DNA of 64,000 bases from Trichoplusia ni. Taxonomy: Eukaryota > Arthropoda > Insecta > Lepidoptera > Noctuidae. Shown here one piece after another: positions 22,801 through 30,612 of this stretch. The stretch is from NCBI RefSeq assembly GCF_003590095.1, contig NC_039484.1, positions 1,240,001 to 1,304,000 on the forward strand, read 5' to 3'. Position numbers and translations under genes: made by a program. The notes under the pieces were generated by a model. That model made no database searches, was not told where the DNA came from, and saw only the letters and a program-made list of their open reading frames with translations. The first letter of the stretch is position 1, and each line of letters begins with the position of its first letter.

Positions 22801-25095
22801 ATATGAAGGATTTGGAATTGAAATAGGTGATTCTGAAAGATGACCTAATTCTGAATATTCACGAATGAATTCTACGTATTGTGACTTTAATGTAGGATTT
22901 TTCCTAAATCTTTTTTCAAGATTAAGAAGACGTTTTTTTGCCTGATTGTATGAGTCACCGAGACAGTTTGGGGATTCCTTTAGTGGTAACCTGACGCAAA
23001 ACCTGCCATTGCTCAAACGGAATGTGTTTTTTAGAAAATGGTTTTCACAAGCAATTTCATTGGGGCTGAGAATTCTTCTTTGGGGAAGACTCTCGATTTC
23101 CCAGAATCTAGTGAGCATATCGTGTAGCTCGTTGTTTGAAATAGTTGCATGATTGCATTGAGTATTATGTATGAATTTTTCAGAATTAATTGGACCAGCT
23201 ACAATCCAGCCCAATTTTGAATTTTGTAATTTTGGATTGTTGGGACCTAGAGAGCGCTGCTCGCCAACTAAGATATCCCAGAACACATCTGCTCCGATGA
23301 GCATATCAACGGGAGCAGGTTCATTGAACTTAGGATCGGCTAATACGATACCTTTTGGAATTTTCAGGTCATGAATATCAACTGGGACCTTTGGAATGTC
23401 ACCGGTGAGTTGATGAAGAATGTAGCAAGACAAATTCATTTGGTAAGTACCTTGGATTGATTTAAGGTAAGTATTACAACTTTCTATTATTTTATCACAC
23501 TTATTATTACCTATTCCAATAACATTTAATGGATTTATTGTATTACATTTTAAGCCCAATTTTTGTTGCAGAGCTTTGGTGATGAAAGAAGATTGGCTGC
23601 CGCTATCCAGCAAAGCCCGGACCTTTTCTGATTTGTTATTTATTGAATTATAAACTTCTACTATTGCAGTAGATAAGAGTACATGATGATTCTTTTGTCG
23701 TGAGAACGCTGCGACAGTCTCAATGTTACTATCATCGGTGGTGCCCCTTGTACAGTGAGCAGACACACTAGGATCATGGAGAAGAGAATTATGCCTTTGG
23801 TTACATTGCCTACACGACCCCATGGAGCACTCAGAAGCAGGATGACCTTGTCGCAAACAGTTCTTGCACAATTTATATTTAGACACACATGCAATTCTTT
23901 CTGCAATAGATTTAGATTGAAAATCTGGACAATTGTAAATTCTGTGATTTCCATTGCATACGACACAAAGATAAACTTTAGAAGTATTGTTACTTGCTTG
24001 TGAAGTACTTGGAGAGGCAAATGAATTAGTATTTTGAAAACGATTTGATTTATTAATAAATTTATTGTTGGAAGTAGATGGATTTGATGATTGTGTTTGT
24101 TTAGTGCTATTATTATAATTATTTAATGATTTGTTACGGATAAGAGATTCAAGGACATTAGCTCGGTCAATAAGAAATTTTTTGAATTGGTCTAAGTTTG
24201 GTATTTTACCTAAAGTATTGCGGAATTCTTGCCACTTTTGCGTGGTACGATTATCCAATTTAGCTGATAACAGGAAAATGACCATATAATCACAGGCAGG
24301 ATTGTCTGTGCTTAGGCCTAAACTATTTAAAGCTCTTAGATTTTTAGTGATATTATCTACTAAGTAACGCAGTGACTTGTCTGACTCACGCGTCAGCTGA
24401 TGCACATTAAATAAGGAATCTAGATGATAATCGATAAGAATTCTTTCATTATCATATCGCTCGCAAACCAGATTCCAAGCCTCTTTATAATTAGCCGAAG
24501 AAATCTCAAGGTTACATATAATACGAGCAGCATCACCCTCTAGGTATGACACTAGGTAATGAAACTTGTGTATGTCTTGAATGCGATCATTTTTGTGAAC
24601 CAGACTGACGTATGTGTCTCTAAACTCCAACCAACGGAAATAAGAACCGTCAAATTTCGAAATTTGAATTTTTGGTAAACGGAAACTAATGTTTTGATGA
24701 TCAGAGTCCGCGTGGATCATGATAGATTGACGACGCTTACTATCATCATCTATTGTGTATTTTTGTAGCTCAGTCTTAGCTATAGCAATGTATTGAACAA
24801 AATCATGCTCGATGCGTTCCCTCTCATCAAGTTCTGAGTCAATACTTGAAGAATTAATAACCTCAATCTCGCTCTGTATATTGTCAAACCTTGCCGATAA
24901 TCCTTGAAATTTATTTAATTTTAAATCTAATTCCGCAAGTTCTATTGTGGATATCTCTTTCAAACTACAAACTTTGTCCAAGTAATTTTTGAATTTGGTG
25001 ATTTGTCCTTTGATAGAACTGCGTTTTGCAAGCAATTCTCTTAAGGATGACTTTGAAGCAGGCTTATCACTGCCTTCGCTTGCCATTTTGAACAA
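19822..25095 (-). CDS. BEL/Pao Gag-Pol polyprotein, 1757 aa
   Basis: A single intact frame encodes capsid and enzymes for reverse transcription and integration. In order: a Gag region of DUF1759 type (about 140-300); a Ser/Asn-rich linker; zinc knuckles C-x2-C-x3-H-x4-C and C-x2-C-x4-H-x4-C (about 375-425) plus a third Cys/His cluster; a retropepsin-like protease with LLDSGSQSS (about 497); the RT with catalytic FLVDD (about 904); RNase H with FCDAS, PRLELC, WCDSN and NPAD (about 1080-1260); an H-H-C-C integrase zinc site (about 1390-1430); the integrase core with VDYAGPF (about 1455), SDNGRNF (about 1520) and WEAG (about 1567), the last D and E roughly 48 residues apart; and a C-terminal DUF5641-like segment with NIGDLVLL and WRLGRV. 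The length is usual for the family. No env-like frame is seen. The start may be Met1 or Met4. The Leu in LVDD, where Tyr is common, is the only odd active-site residue. Confidence 0.95.
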   Translation of the reverse strand: MFKMASEGSDKPASKSSLRELLAKRSSIKGQITKFKNYLDKVCSLKEISTIELAELDLKLNKFQGLSARFDNIQSEIEVINSSSIDSELDERERIEHDFVQYIAIAKTELQKYTIDDDSKRRQSIMIHADSDHQNISFRLPKIQISKFDGSYFRWLEFRDTYVSLVHKNDRIQDIHKFHYLVSYLEGDAARIICNLEISSANYKEAWNLVCERYDNERILIDYHLDSLFNVHQLTRESDKSLRYLVDNITKNLRALNSLGLSTDNPACDYMVIFLLSAKLDNRTTQKWQEFRNTLGKIPNLDQFKKFLIDRANVLESLIRNKSLNNYNNSTKQTQSSNPSTSNNKFINKSNRFQNTNSFASPSTSQASNNTSKVYLCVVCNGNHRIYNCPDFQSKSIAERIACVSKYKLCKNCLRQGHPASECSMGSCRQCNQRHNSLLHDPSVSAHCTRGTTDDSNIETVAAFSRQKNHHVLLSTAIVEVYNSINNKSEKVRALLDSGSQSSFITKALQQKLGLKCNTINPLNVIGIGNNKCDKIIESCNTYLKSIQGTYQMNLSCYILHQLTGDIPKVPVDIHDLKIPKGIVLADPKFNEPAPVDMLIGADVFWDILVGEQRSLGPNNPKLQNSKLGWIVAGPINSEKFIHNTQCNHATISNNELHDMLTRFWEIESLPQRRILSPNEIACENHFLKNTFRLSNGRFCVRLPLKESPNCLGDSYNQAKKRLLNLEKRFRKNPTLKSQYVEFIREYSELGHLSESPISIPNPSYFLGHHAVFKEDSESTKIRVVFDGSAPTASGYSLNDILMIGPNLQNSLFSILVRARQYKYILTGDIAKMYRQIAVAQEDCNLQLILWREDESHPIQTLRLGTVTYGTASASYLSTKCLWQVGEECDDELIKTIIQNDFLVDDVITGSDSESQLKYIQKALTTTLNSACFPLRKFKTNLPELFHNIVEINTKDKLTLSESSSTLGLGWDPENDTFHIPVKINSINSNDLITKRFITSQSFKIFDPLGLISPCIIQAKILIQRLWRKDIDWDQPVPDDLKENWYEISKNLPLLAELHISRKVICDSPKFIELHSFCDASQVAYGAGIYMRSLNENDEVTVRLLCSKSKVAPVKPTTIPRLELCAALLAANLCKSVTDSLRLTPSKITHWCDSNVVLCWINNDPSKLKTFVANRTSEILDLTDRKSWRYVPTDANPADLISRGVNACQLHDNTMWWQGPSYLYSDESQWPILNPNKSSDLLEIKAHNINLPESSFDFKDFSNFTKLQRVFAYVLRFLHNSKQSNKHNKLSGFLTANELNNAFNFICRVVQKQSFSSEYKILLANKILSSKSKLLSLSPFFDSTAQLIRVGGRLDNSNYSFNKKHPVLLDSSHYVTKLYFIREHLKHLHAGPQLLLATVRDSVWPINGRKLARRVVNQCFTCVRVRGQTLNPKMGNLPAHRISIDYPFKSVGVDYAGPFFILNRKGRGAKLSKCYLCLFICLRFKCVHLEPVSDLTKESFIMTLRRFVARRGLPAEICSDNGRNFVAAAKEISHFLKNNSQSLSEFATGEGIKFSFIPAYSPHFGGIWEAGVKAAKYHIKRVMGNTHLTFEELCTLFAQVEAVLNSRPLCPMSSSPDDFLSLSPGHFLIGRPLNALPTPALDDCKATHLQRYARLEQIRRDFWNRWRREYISELQLRTKWKSNTTRLNIGDLVLLHEENVPPLSWRLGRVVQLFPGPDGIPRVADVRTSRGQLRRSLIRLCPLPTSDCLSSNFKVEA

Positions 25096-25827
25096 TAAAT
25101 CTGTGTATATAACTTTAAAATATGGAACACTGCAATCTTATGAAATGTTTCGGTATCGACAAAGTTCAACTAGTTAAGAAAAGGAATAAAGCTTATGTAT
25201 TCTCACGTTCCTCCTCTCGGCGAAAACCACTGGGAAGCCGGTCTCGGCTGGAAACACTTCTCCCAACACACGAACTGGCAGTGATGGACTTTGGACCCCA
25301 CTTGTTCTCACAGAGTGATTTCTGAAACTTTCGGCAAATCGATCTAAATATGACGGAAAAACCAATTAAATTATTGTCCACTGTTGGCTGTTAACCTATG
25401 AATACGTAGATTAGCATATAAATGCTCGAAACTTTGGGAAATAACGAAAATAAAATATATTTTTGTTGTGCACGGTATACGGTAGCACGTTTACCGAAGT
25501 TTACTTTTGCACCAAAACTTGTATAAACTAAAGAAAATAGCACAAATAGAGGTTATTCACTGGAATATAGGTAATTAAGAATGGATTTATGGGTATGGAA
25601 TTTGGAAATTGTGGAATTTGGATGAAATAACGGAACAAAGGATGGCACTTAACTTGACGCTGAAGTTGAAGAATATCGGCTTTCCGGCACGATCTTTGGC
25701 TGATTCGTTGACCAGGAAGGCAAGGATAGCCTCCAACACCAAAATCTTCGATTTCTGTTGAATTTTGTATCACCGAGTATGACGACACCCGTGATGATAT
25801 TTCCAACTCTGCAGATTCTTGAAATCG
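25096..25827 (-). other. BEL/Pao 5' leader
   Basis: Untranslated leader between the primer-binding site and the Gag start. Small frames here (for example 25528-25863 on minus, which begins inside the LTR and runs through the primer-binding site) have no family resemblance and are not considered genes. A packaging signal is expected in such leaders but cannot be recognised by eye. Confidence 0.6.
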
Positions 25828-25844
25828 TCCTGTCACGGTCGCCA
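25828..25844 (-). other. BEL/Pao primer-binding site, tRNA-Arg type
   Basis: On the minus strand TGGCGACCGTGACAGGA starts 6 nt after the 5' LTR. Its + strand complement TCCTGTCACGGTCGCCA matches the 3' end of insect tRNA-Arg(UCG), including the CCA, as I remember that tRNA. The tRNA assignment rests on memory and was not looked up. Confidence 0.75.
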
Positions 25845-25850
25845 AAATCT

Positions 25851-26084
25851 TGTTTAGGCACAAGACTTGGAGCTTCTTAAGTAAAACTCTGAATATCTTC
25901 GTATTTTGTATAATTAGGAAACTTTAACAAATTACAAGCAGCAGAGCTGTCTTAGTTGGAATCGTATATTTTTTTAGAAGAAAAAATCTACCCACACAGA
26001 TAGAAACATTTATCAAAAGTAAAAAAGTAAGAGAATCAACATGTTTATAGTCGCTTTGCTAATAAAAAGTTTTAGGCGTAAACA
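25851..26084 (-). repeat. BEL/Pao 5' LTR
   Basis: Identical by eye to 19568-19801 over 234 bp. It would carry the element's promoter on the minus strand; a weak TATA-like CTATAAAC is visible there (complement of about 26043-26050). Confidence 0.95.
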
Positions 26085-27675
26085 ACTACTTCACCAATAA
26101 ATTAATGTTTGTTAGTTTAATTATCTGCGTCGAGTTAAGTAAAAAAGATTAAAACGAAATAACAATAAATTGGAAGATTTTTTTTTAACTAGAATTAATA
26201 TAATGGAAATTGTACAGGAAAAGATGTTACGAACTTAATTTTCAGCTAGAATTCAAGATTAACAAGAAAGAGAAAGATAGAGCTTCAGAAAAACTTTCTG
26301 TCTTTTACTAAACAAAGCAAAAGGGTCACGTCACGAGTTCAGAACACACTTAAATTACAGCTATCTTAAGTTGGCAGGAGTCAGTCGTAACTAGGAAACG
26401 TATTGTTACCCAACGCCGGAATCCTGAGCCAAACTTTCTCCGCCATTCGTACCAATCTTCTTCATACTTTCATCTCGCATCGAATGTATTGGCATTGCTT
26501 TAGCACTCGGGAATACCGGTAATTACATGTCGATTTACTCATTTAGTTGTGACCATCAGCAAATGATTAGCAATTTAATGTTTTTAGCGTCAGTGATTGC
26601 TTCTAAGTGATTATACTTAGAAGCAATAAGCTTGATGAAGTTTTCTGAGCTTTTGTTCCTGGTCTATAAAATATATTTCTAGTCTATTAAATTGCAATTT
26701 TCAATAAGACTCTTAAAAGCAAAATCATTTCAGTATTGTATAATCATTTTTACTGCAGTCAACTCAATAATTTAACAGCAGTCATAAAGGAAATGTTTTA
26801 TATTGCATAATTTCTTAGTTACAACTTCCACATAATGTGTTGTACAGGTCGCTAATTAATTAGCGAGGTAACCATCGAGAGCTCGGGGTCGTGGAAAGTT
26901 GCAAGCGCGACAGGTCGCACCGCGAGAAAACCAATGTTACGCAATTGGCAGATTATAAGGAACGATATTCATACTTGCAGATGCTCAACAAGCTTAACGA
27001 TTGCTAGTGCTTTAAATAAGCACTGACTTTTGTATAATCTCAACTTGAAATGTGCATTCACCTGAATGTCCATTCACAGACTTACAACTTTCGATTACAT
27101 TTAAATTGAATGGTTATATATTTTTAACACTAATACGAAAGCGTGTTTTTTCCAAATACAGAATTATTAAATAAACTTTCCATTTTGTGGTCAGAGGTGA
27201 AATTCGATTAATATAATTCAAGACTTATTTACACATTAATTTAAATGCGGACACATATTATGATGAGTTGATCTGGCGTCATCGTATCGTAACAGTTGTA
27301 AAATTTCACAAGATCGACTCTATGTTGGAATACTAAGAAACGAAGATAATGTTATGTTACCTAATTGCACAGCTCGCTTAGAGAGTGAAGTGTGCGCGAT
27401 GAGACAGGCACGCAAGCAGTTAATGGGATGTCGTACAGACGGACACTGCTCACACACTTGCTATATTGTGAATCACTTTATTGTTTTATGGCACTTACAC
27501 GCTGCCTTTATTACAAAGCAGACAATACAATACAAATGTATTGTCTGCAATGATATATGTTTACGTTTGGATTACAGTAATAAAGATGAAATTAATTACT
27601 GGAATGATAAAGTTATAGTAAAATCTTTTTTTATATTACATCTTTTTATTCATGAAATGTTCATCTCAATTTCAG
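26085..27675. other. Gene A intron between BEL element and exon 2
   Basis: AT-rich intronic DNA with the ACTAC duplication at its left edge and two perfect hairpins, at 26596-26627 (13-bp arms) and 27518-27548 (12-bp arms). A polypyrimidine stretch and TTTCAG mark the acceptor. No further gene is seen. Confidence 0.55.
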
Positions 27676-29982
27676 ATGCTGTTTTGTACGGCGCTGGTCA
27701 CGATATCGGCTGAACCAGACCCGAAGAAATATAAAGCAGAAATTAAAGACAAAGATAAACAATTGAACACAACTTTGACTTCAGATGAAAAGAAATTCTT
27801 AAGAGAGGTAGAAGATAAATTCGGTATTAAGAGTGATTCTCCAAAGGAAGAAAAGAAGAAAGAAAAAGAGGAGAAGCCAAAAGTACCAACAGGACGTACT
27901 CCTTTCCCAGCAGTTATTGCTATCGAGATTGTCAATGACACAGACACGAAAGGGGGAAAGGGAAAACGAACGATTGACGCCAACCTCGGCTACGGGTACC
28001 AAACCAACAATGGATACACGTACTCATATTTCGGAAAGGCCTCTCAAGAAAAAGGCAAATTCATGGTGTATCCTTACTCGCAGGAAGACATTCCCCCCGC
28101 GAACACTCACTCTTTCGAACACTACGACCATTCTGGAAAACCTCTTAAGACAAGCGTCGAAATCCAACCATCACAAGCTTTTGAGCTAGTGCCTGTAAAG
28201 GAAGAGAAGACTCCTTACCACTATAATAAACCAGCGATTGAGTTTAAGACACCCTCGCATAATTCTTACTCGTCAGCTGGTCAAAACAGCAATTCATATT
28301 CTCCACACCCGTCTACTTTGTACACGACATACAATGGTGAACAATTCTCAGGTCTAAGCGGACAGTTTCCTACAGTGATGCCTGATTATTTGGTGGATCC
28401 TTCACAGTTAATTAAAAACCCTGAATATCAGAACGTTGGACTGACTCAAGATCATTTGCGTACTCACGGTTCTCATTTAGAGCAGAAGGTCGTGCCAGTT
28501 TTGGTATTGAGAATACCAAGTTCGTCCCTCACCAATCCAACAGCTGAGTTATATGCCAATTTACCCAATAACTATCCCCTGTCAAACTCCTTGAACAACT
28601 TAAACTTACAAGAATTAGTTAATCAGTATTTCAAGAAAATGGGATACAGTTTTGCACCTCAGGTAATGACGTACCACGGGTTAGGACACCAAGCAGAGAG
28701 TCACGGTCATGGTCACGGTAACAGCCACGGTCAGAGAACTCCGTACGAACCTCAGCACTACGCGCATCCTTACGTACAACCATCATACACTCAATCTCAT
28801 CACTCTGGAGTGCAGTACTCCGCTGTTCAACCTGTAATGGCTAAATACCCGTCAAGCTATGTTCGCCAACACTACAGGACAATGCCTAAAGGCTATTCTC
28901 TGTACAAACAACCGGCTTTGCCGCAGAAATATGAGTACCGATACCAATATACAAACCCACACTCAGCCATATCGTCACAGAAATTTTATATGCCATCAAC
29001 TCATTATCAGCAACAAACTGAACATTTGCCATCTCTAGAAGTTCAAGACATCCAACAATCATCCCTTGAACATGGAGCGGGAAGCCACGATGATAATACA
29101 CAGGTTCAATACGTAGAACAGTCACACGTTAGCGTTGGTTACGAAACTGCAGTTTCTCCTGCCGCCGAATATGGGGCTCCCCAGCAACAGTCAATTGTTG
29201 AGTATGAAACAAATTCAGTTGCTCCCGAATACGGAACACCAAAACCTCAAAGTATAGAATCGGTACAAGCTGAATACCAAACTGCGGGTACCCCTGCACC
29301 TGAGTACGGACCAGCCCAAGAAACTGCTGCATCTCCCGGTCCTCAGGAGTACTACAGTCAGAGCCATGAGCAACAAGACACCCAGTCAGGTTATCCTTCT
29401 CAATCCGCTCAGCCATATGAGTCACAGGCGGATGTAAGTGGTCAACAAAACTACGTATACCAACAGCAAGAGCAGTACTCTAATGGTCACCAGGACTCTA
29501 ACGGCCACCAGGATTCGAACGGTCATCAAGACTTCGTTATCTCAGAGAACTACCCGAGCAAGGACCACACGATAGCAACAGTCTTGCCAACGCATTACAA
29601 GACAGGCAAGCAGCAAAACTCAGGAGCGATTCAGAGTGTCAGCTACGTGACTCCGACGCCATACTCTTCGAAATATCAGATGCCATACAAAGTCATGGTA
29701 CCTCAGACCTATCTCCACCACGCGACAACCGAGAGGGTGGCTTACGTAAACTCACATCCTATGCCTGCGTCTTACAGCCAGCACCAAGACTTCAATCCCG
29801 AAGCTGAATACACCGTAGGATTACATTACGTGCCACCAGTAGGAAAACAAAAGCCTCCACCATACCCTAGAAACTACCACTCACACCCCAAACGCATGGC
29901 GAAACCGGAAAACAGAGAATCTAGTTCATCATCTTTCTCCAAGAACAAAAATGACAGAAACGAAAAGAAGAGATTATCATAA
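27676..29982 (+). CDS. Gene A, coding exon 2: secreted low-complexity protein (about 774 aa with exon 1)
   Basis: Exon 2 starts after TTTCAG and runs 768 codons to TAA. With the six exon-1 residues the N-terminus is a signal peptide (about residues 1-18, cleaved after ISA). The mature protein has an acidic/basic stretch with a Lys/Glu block (about 61-76), then an aromatic motif GYGYQTNNGYTYSYFG (about 111-126) and HYDHSGKP. A His-rich run (HGHGHGNSHG, about 344) follows, then a long Gln/Tyr/Ser/Pro-rich region with degenerate PEYG repeats (about 494-557) and three exact tandem copies of SNGHQD (29479-29532). It has no transmembrane segment and no chitin-binding Rebers-Riddiford consensus that I can see. 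The composition fits an extracellular matrix or cuticle component, but I do not recognise the family. Using the in-frame ATG at 27652 would remove the signal peptide, so the spliced start is preferred. Confidence 0.8.
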   Translation: MLFCTALVTISAEPDPKKYKAEIKDKDKQLNTTLTSDEKKFLREVEDKFGIKSDSPKEEKKKEKEEKPKVPTGRTPFPAVIAIEIVNDTDTKGGKGKRTIDANLGYGYQTNNGYTYSYFGKASQEKGKFMVYPYSQEDIPPANTHSFEHYDHSGKPLKTSVEIQPSQAFELVPVKEEKTPYHYNKPAIEFKTPSHNSYSSAGQNSNSYSPHPSTLYTTYNGEQFSGLSGQFPTVMPDYLVDPSQLIKNPEYQNVGLTQDHLRTHGSHLEQKVVPVLVLRIPSSSLTNPTAELYANLPNNYPLSNSLNNLNLQELVNQYFKKMGYSFAPQVMTYHGLGHQAESHGHGHGNSHGQRTPYEPQHYAHPYVQPSYTQSHHSGVQYSAVQPVMAKYPSSYVRQHYRTMPKGYSLYKQPALPQKYEYRYQYTNPHSAISSQKFYMPSTHYQQQTEHLPSLEVQDIQQSSLEHGAGSHDDNTQVQYVEQSHVSVGYETAVSPAAEYGAPQQQSIVEYETNSVAPEYGTPKPQSIESVQAEYQTAGTPAPEYGPAQETAASPGPQEYYSQSHEQQDTQSGYPSQSAQPYESQADVSGQQNYVYQQQEQYSNGHQDSNGHQDSNGHQDFVISENYPSKDHTIATVLPTHYKTGKQQNSGAIQSVSYVTPTPYSSKYQMPYKVMVPQTYLHHATTERVAYVNSHPMPASYSQHQDFNPEAEYTVGLHYVPPVGKQKPPPYPRNYHSHPKRMAKPENRESSSSSFSKNKNDRNEKKRLS

Positions 29983-30070
29983 TTACCTAAATTATAATTA
30001 CTCGTACTACATATCTAATGTGATTTATTAATAAGGTAATGTAAATATAGATAGATGCCTACAAAAGTAC

Positions 30071-30076
30071 AATAAA
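30071..30076 (+). terminator. Gene A polyadenylation signal
   Basis: AATAAA about 90 nt after the gene A stop, in an AT-rich 3' UTR. Another candidate is TAATAAATTAAAT near 30376. The site used cannot be chosen from sequence alone. Confidence 0.55.
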
Positions 30077-30405
30077 ATCTATATCACTGAGGGCAATGAT
30101 GAATTGTAAAGTGATCCAGTTGGTTGGGATTTTATAACCGTTGAAAGTATGTAATGTGAAAATATTACTCAAAAAGCTCTTCAAGTAAAACTCAACCCTG
30201 AAATTTTAAAAACAACAGTTTAAGTTAAGACTTCGTTATCCACTTTGTGTGTGAATGTACTATTGTAAAACAATGTATAATGTTTTATATAATCGAATTA
30301 TTTATTACAAAAATGTTGTTTGTGTATTCTTCCTAATTTGATGTGCAATAATTTGGGATAGGTATGTTTTAGTGTAATAAATTAAATGTTTATTATTTTT
30401 TTTAG

Positions 30406-30612
30406 TTGTTCGTATTTTTTACACTCCTTTACGGCTTAGTTCTACAACAGCATAGTATGTTCTTTTGTAAAATAGTTTGTGAATATCAGAGAGAATATAA
30501 GATTATGGAAAATACTGGAGATCTGGAAAGACCTAAAAACTCTACGAATAACATCGTAGAGTGGGAAAGGGCTGAAGAAGACGACTCTCCTTTAAATCTA
30601 GCTCTAAAATAA
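30406..30612 (+). other. Unassigned short open frame ending PLNLALK
   Basis: A polypyrimidine run followed by AG (about 30395-30404) precedes a frame whose end reads ENTGDLERPKNSTNNIVEWE and then RAEEDDSPLNLALK, stop. This part is more protein-like than its surroundings. PLNLAL resembles the CtBP-binding type PxDLS/PLNLS tails of transcription factors. There is no partner exon, promoter or domain in view, so it could be an orphan 3' exon, a TE remnant or chance. Nothing links it to gene A, which ends 430 nt upstream. Confidence 0.2.

Larger units (their letters stand above)
19568..26084 (-). mobile_element. Complete BEL/Pao LTR retrotransposon
   Basis: A 6,517-bp element on the minus strand, bounded by two 234-bp LTRs that I find identical by eye. 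The LTRs begin and end with the short inverted repeat TGTTTA/TAAACA. The flanks carry a perfect 5-bp target duplication ACTAC (19563-19567 and 26085-26089). Inside are a primer-binding site next to the 5' LTR, a leader of about 750 nt, one uninterrupted gag-pol frame and a polypurine run just before the 3' LTR. Every structural part of a BEL/Pao element is present, so this is a recent and possibly still mobile insertion. It sits antisense inside the large first intron of gene A. Confidence 0.95.
12953..27675 (+). other. Gene A intron 1 (14.7 kb)
   Basis: Donor GTAAAT at 12953; acceptor TCTCAATTTCAG ending at 27675. The intron contains a lepidopteran repeat (14310-14710), TE 3'-end relics (15168-15365, and 16650-16770 on minus), a SINE (15958-16125), a TIR element (16784-17037), a repeat fragment (18360-18425), a complete BEL/Pao retrotransposon (19568-26084) and perfect hairpins at 26596-26627 and 27518-27548. 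A further weak repeat scrap is at about 16458-16515. Apart from these, the intron is AT-rich with no supported nested host gene. The open frame at 27354-27713 precedes exon 2 and is not considered coding. Confidence 0.6.

Noticed and set aside
20000..25095. Plus-strand frames within the BEL element
   Set aside because: Shadows of the intact minus-strand polyprotein.
25528..25863. 111-codon frame beginning in the BEL 5' LTR
   Set aside because: It runs through the primer-binding site and leader, with no Gag- or Env-like features.
27354..27713. 119-codon frame just before gene A exon 2
   Set aside because: It crosses the acceptor and reads exon 2 in another register, with no promoter or homology.
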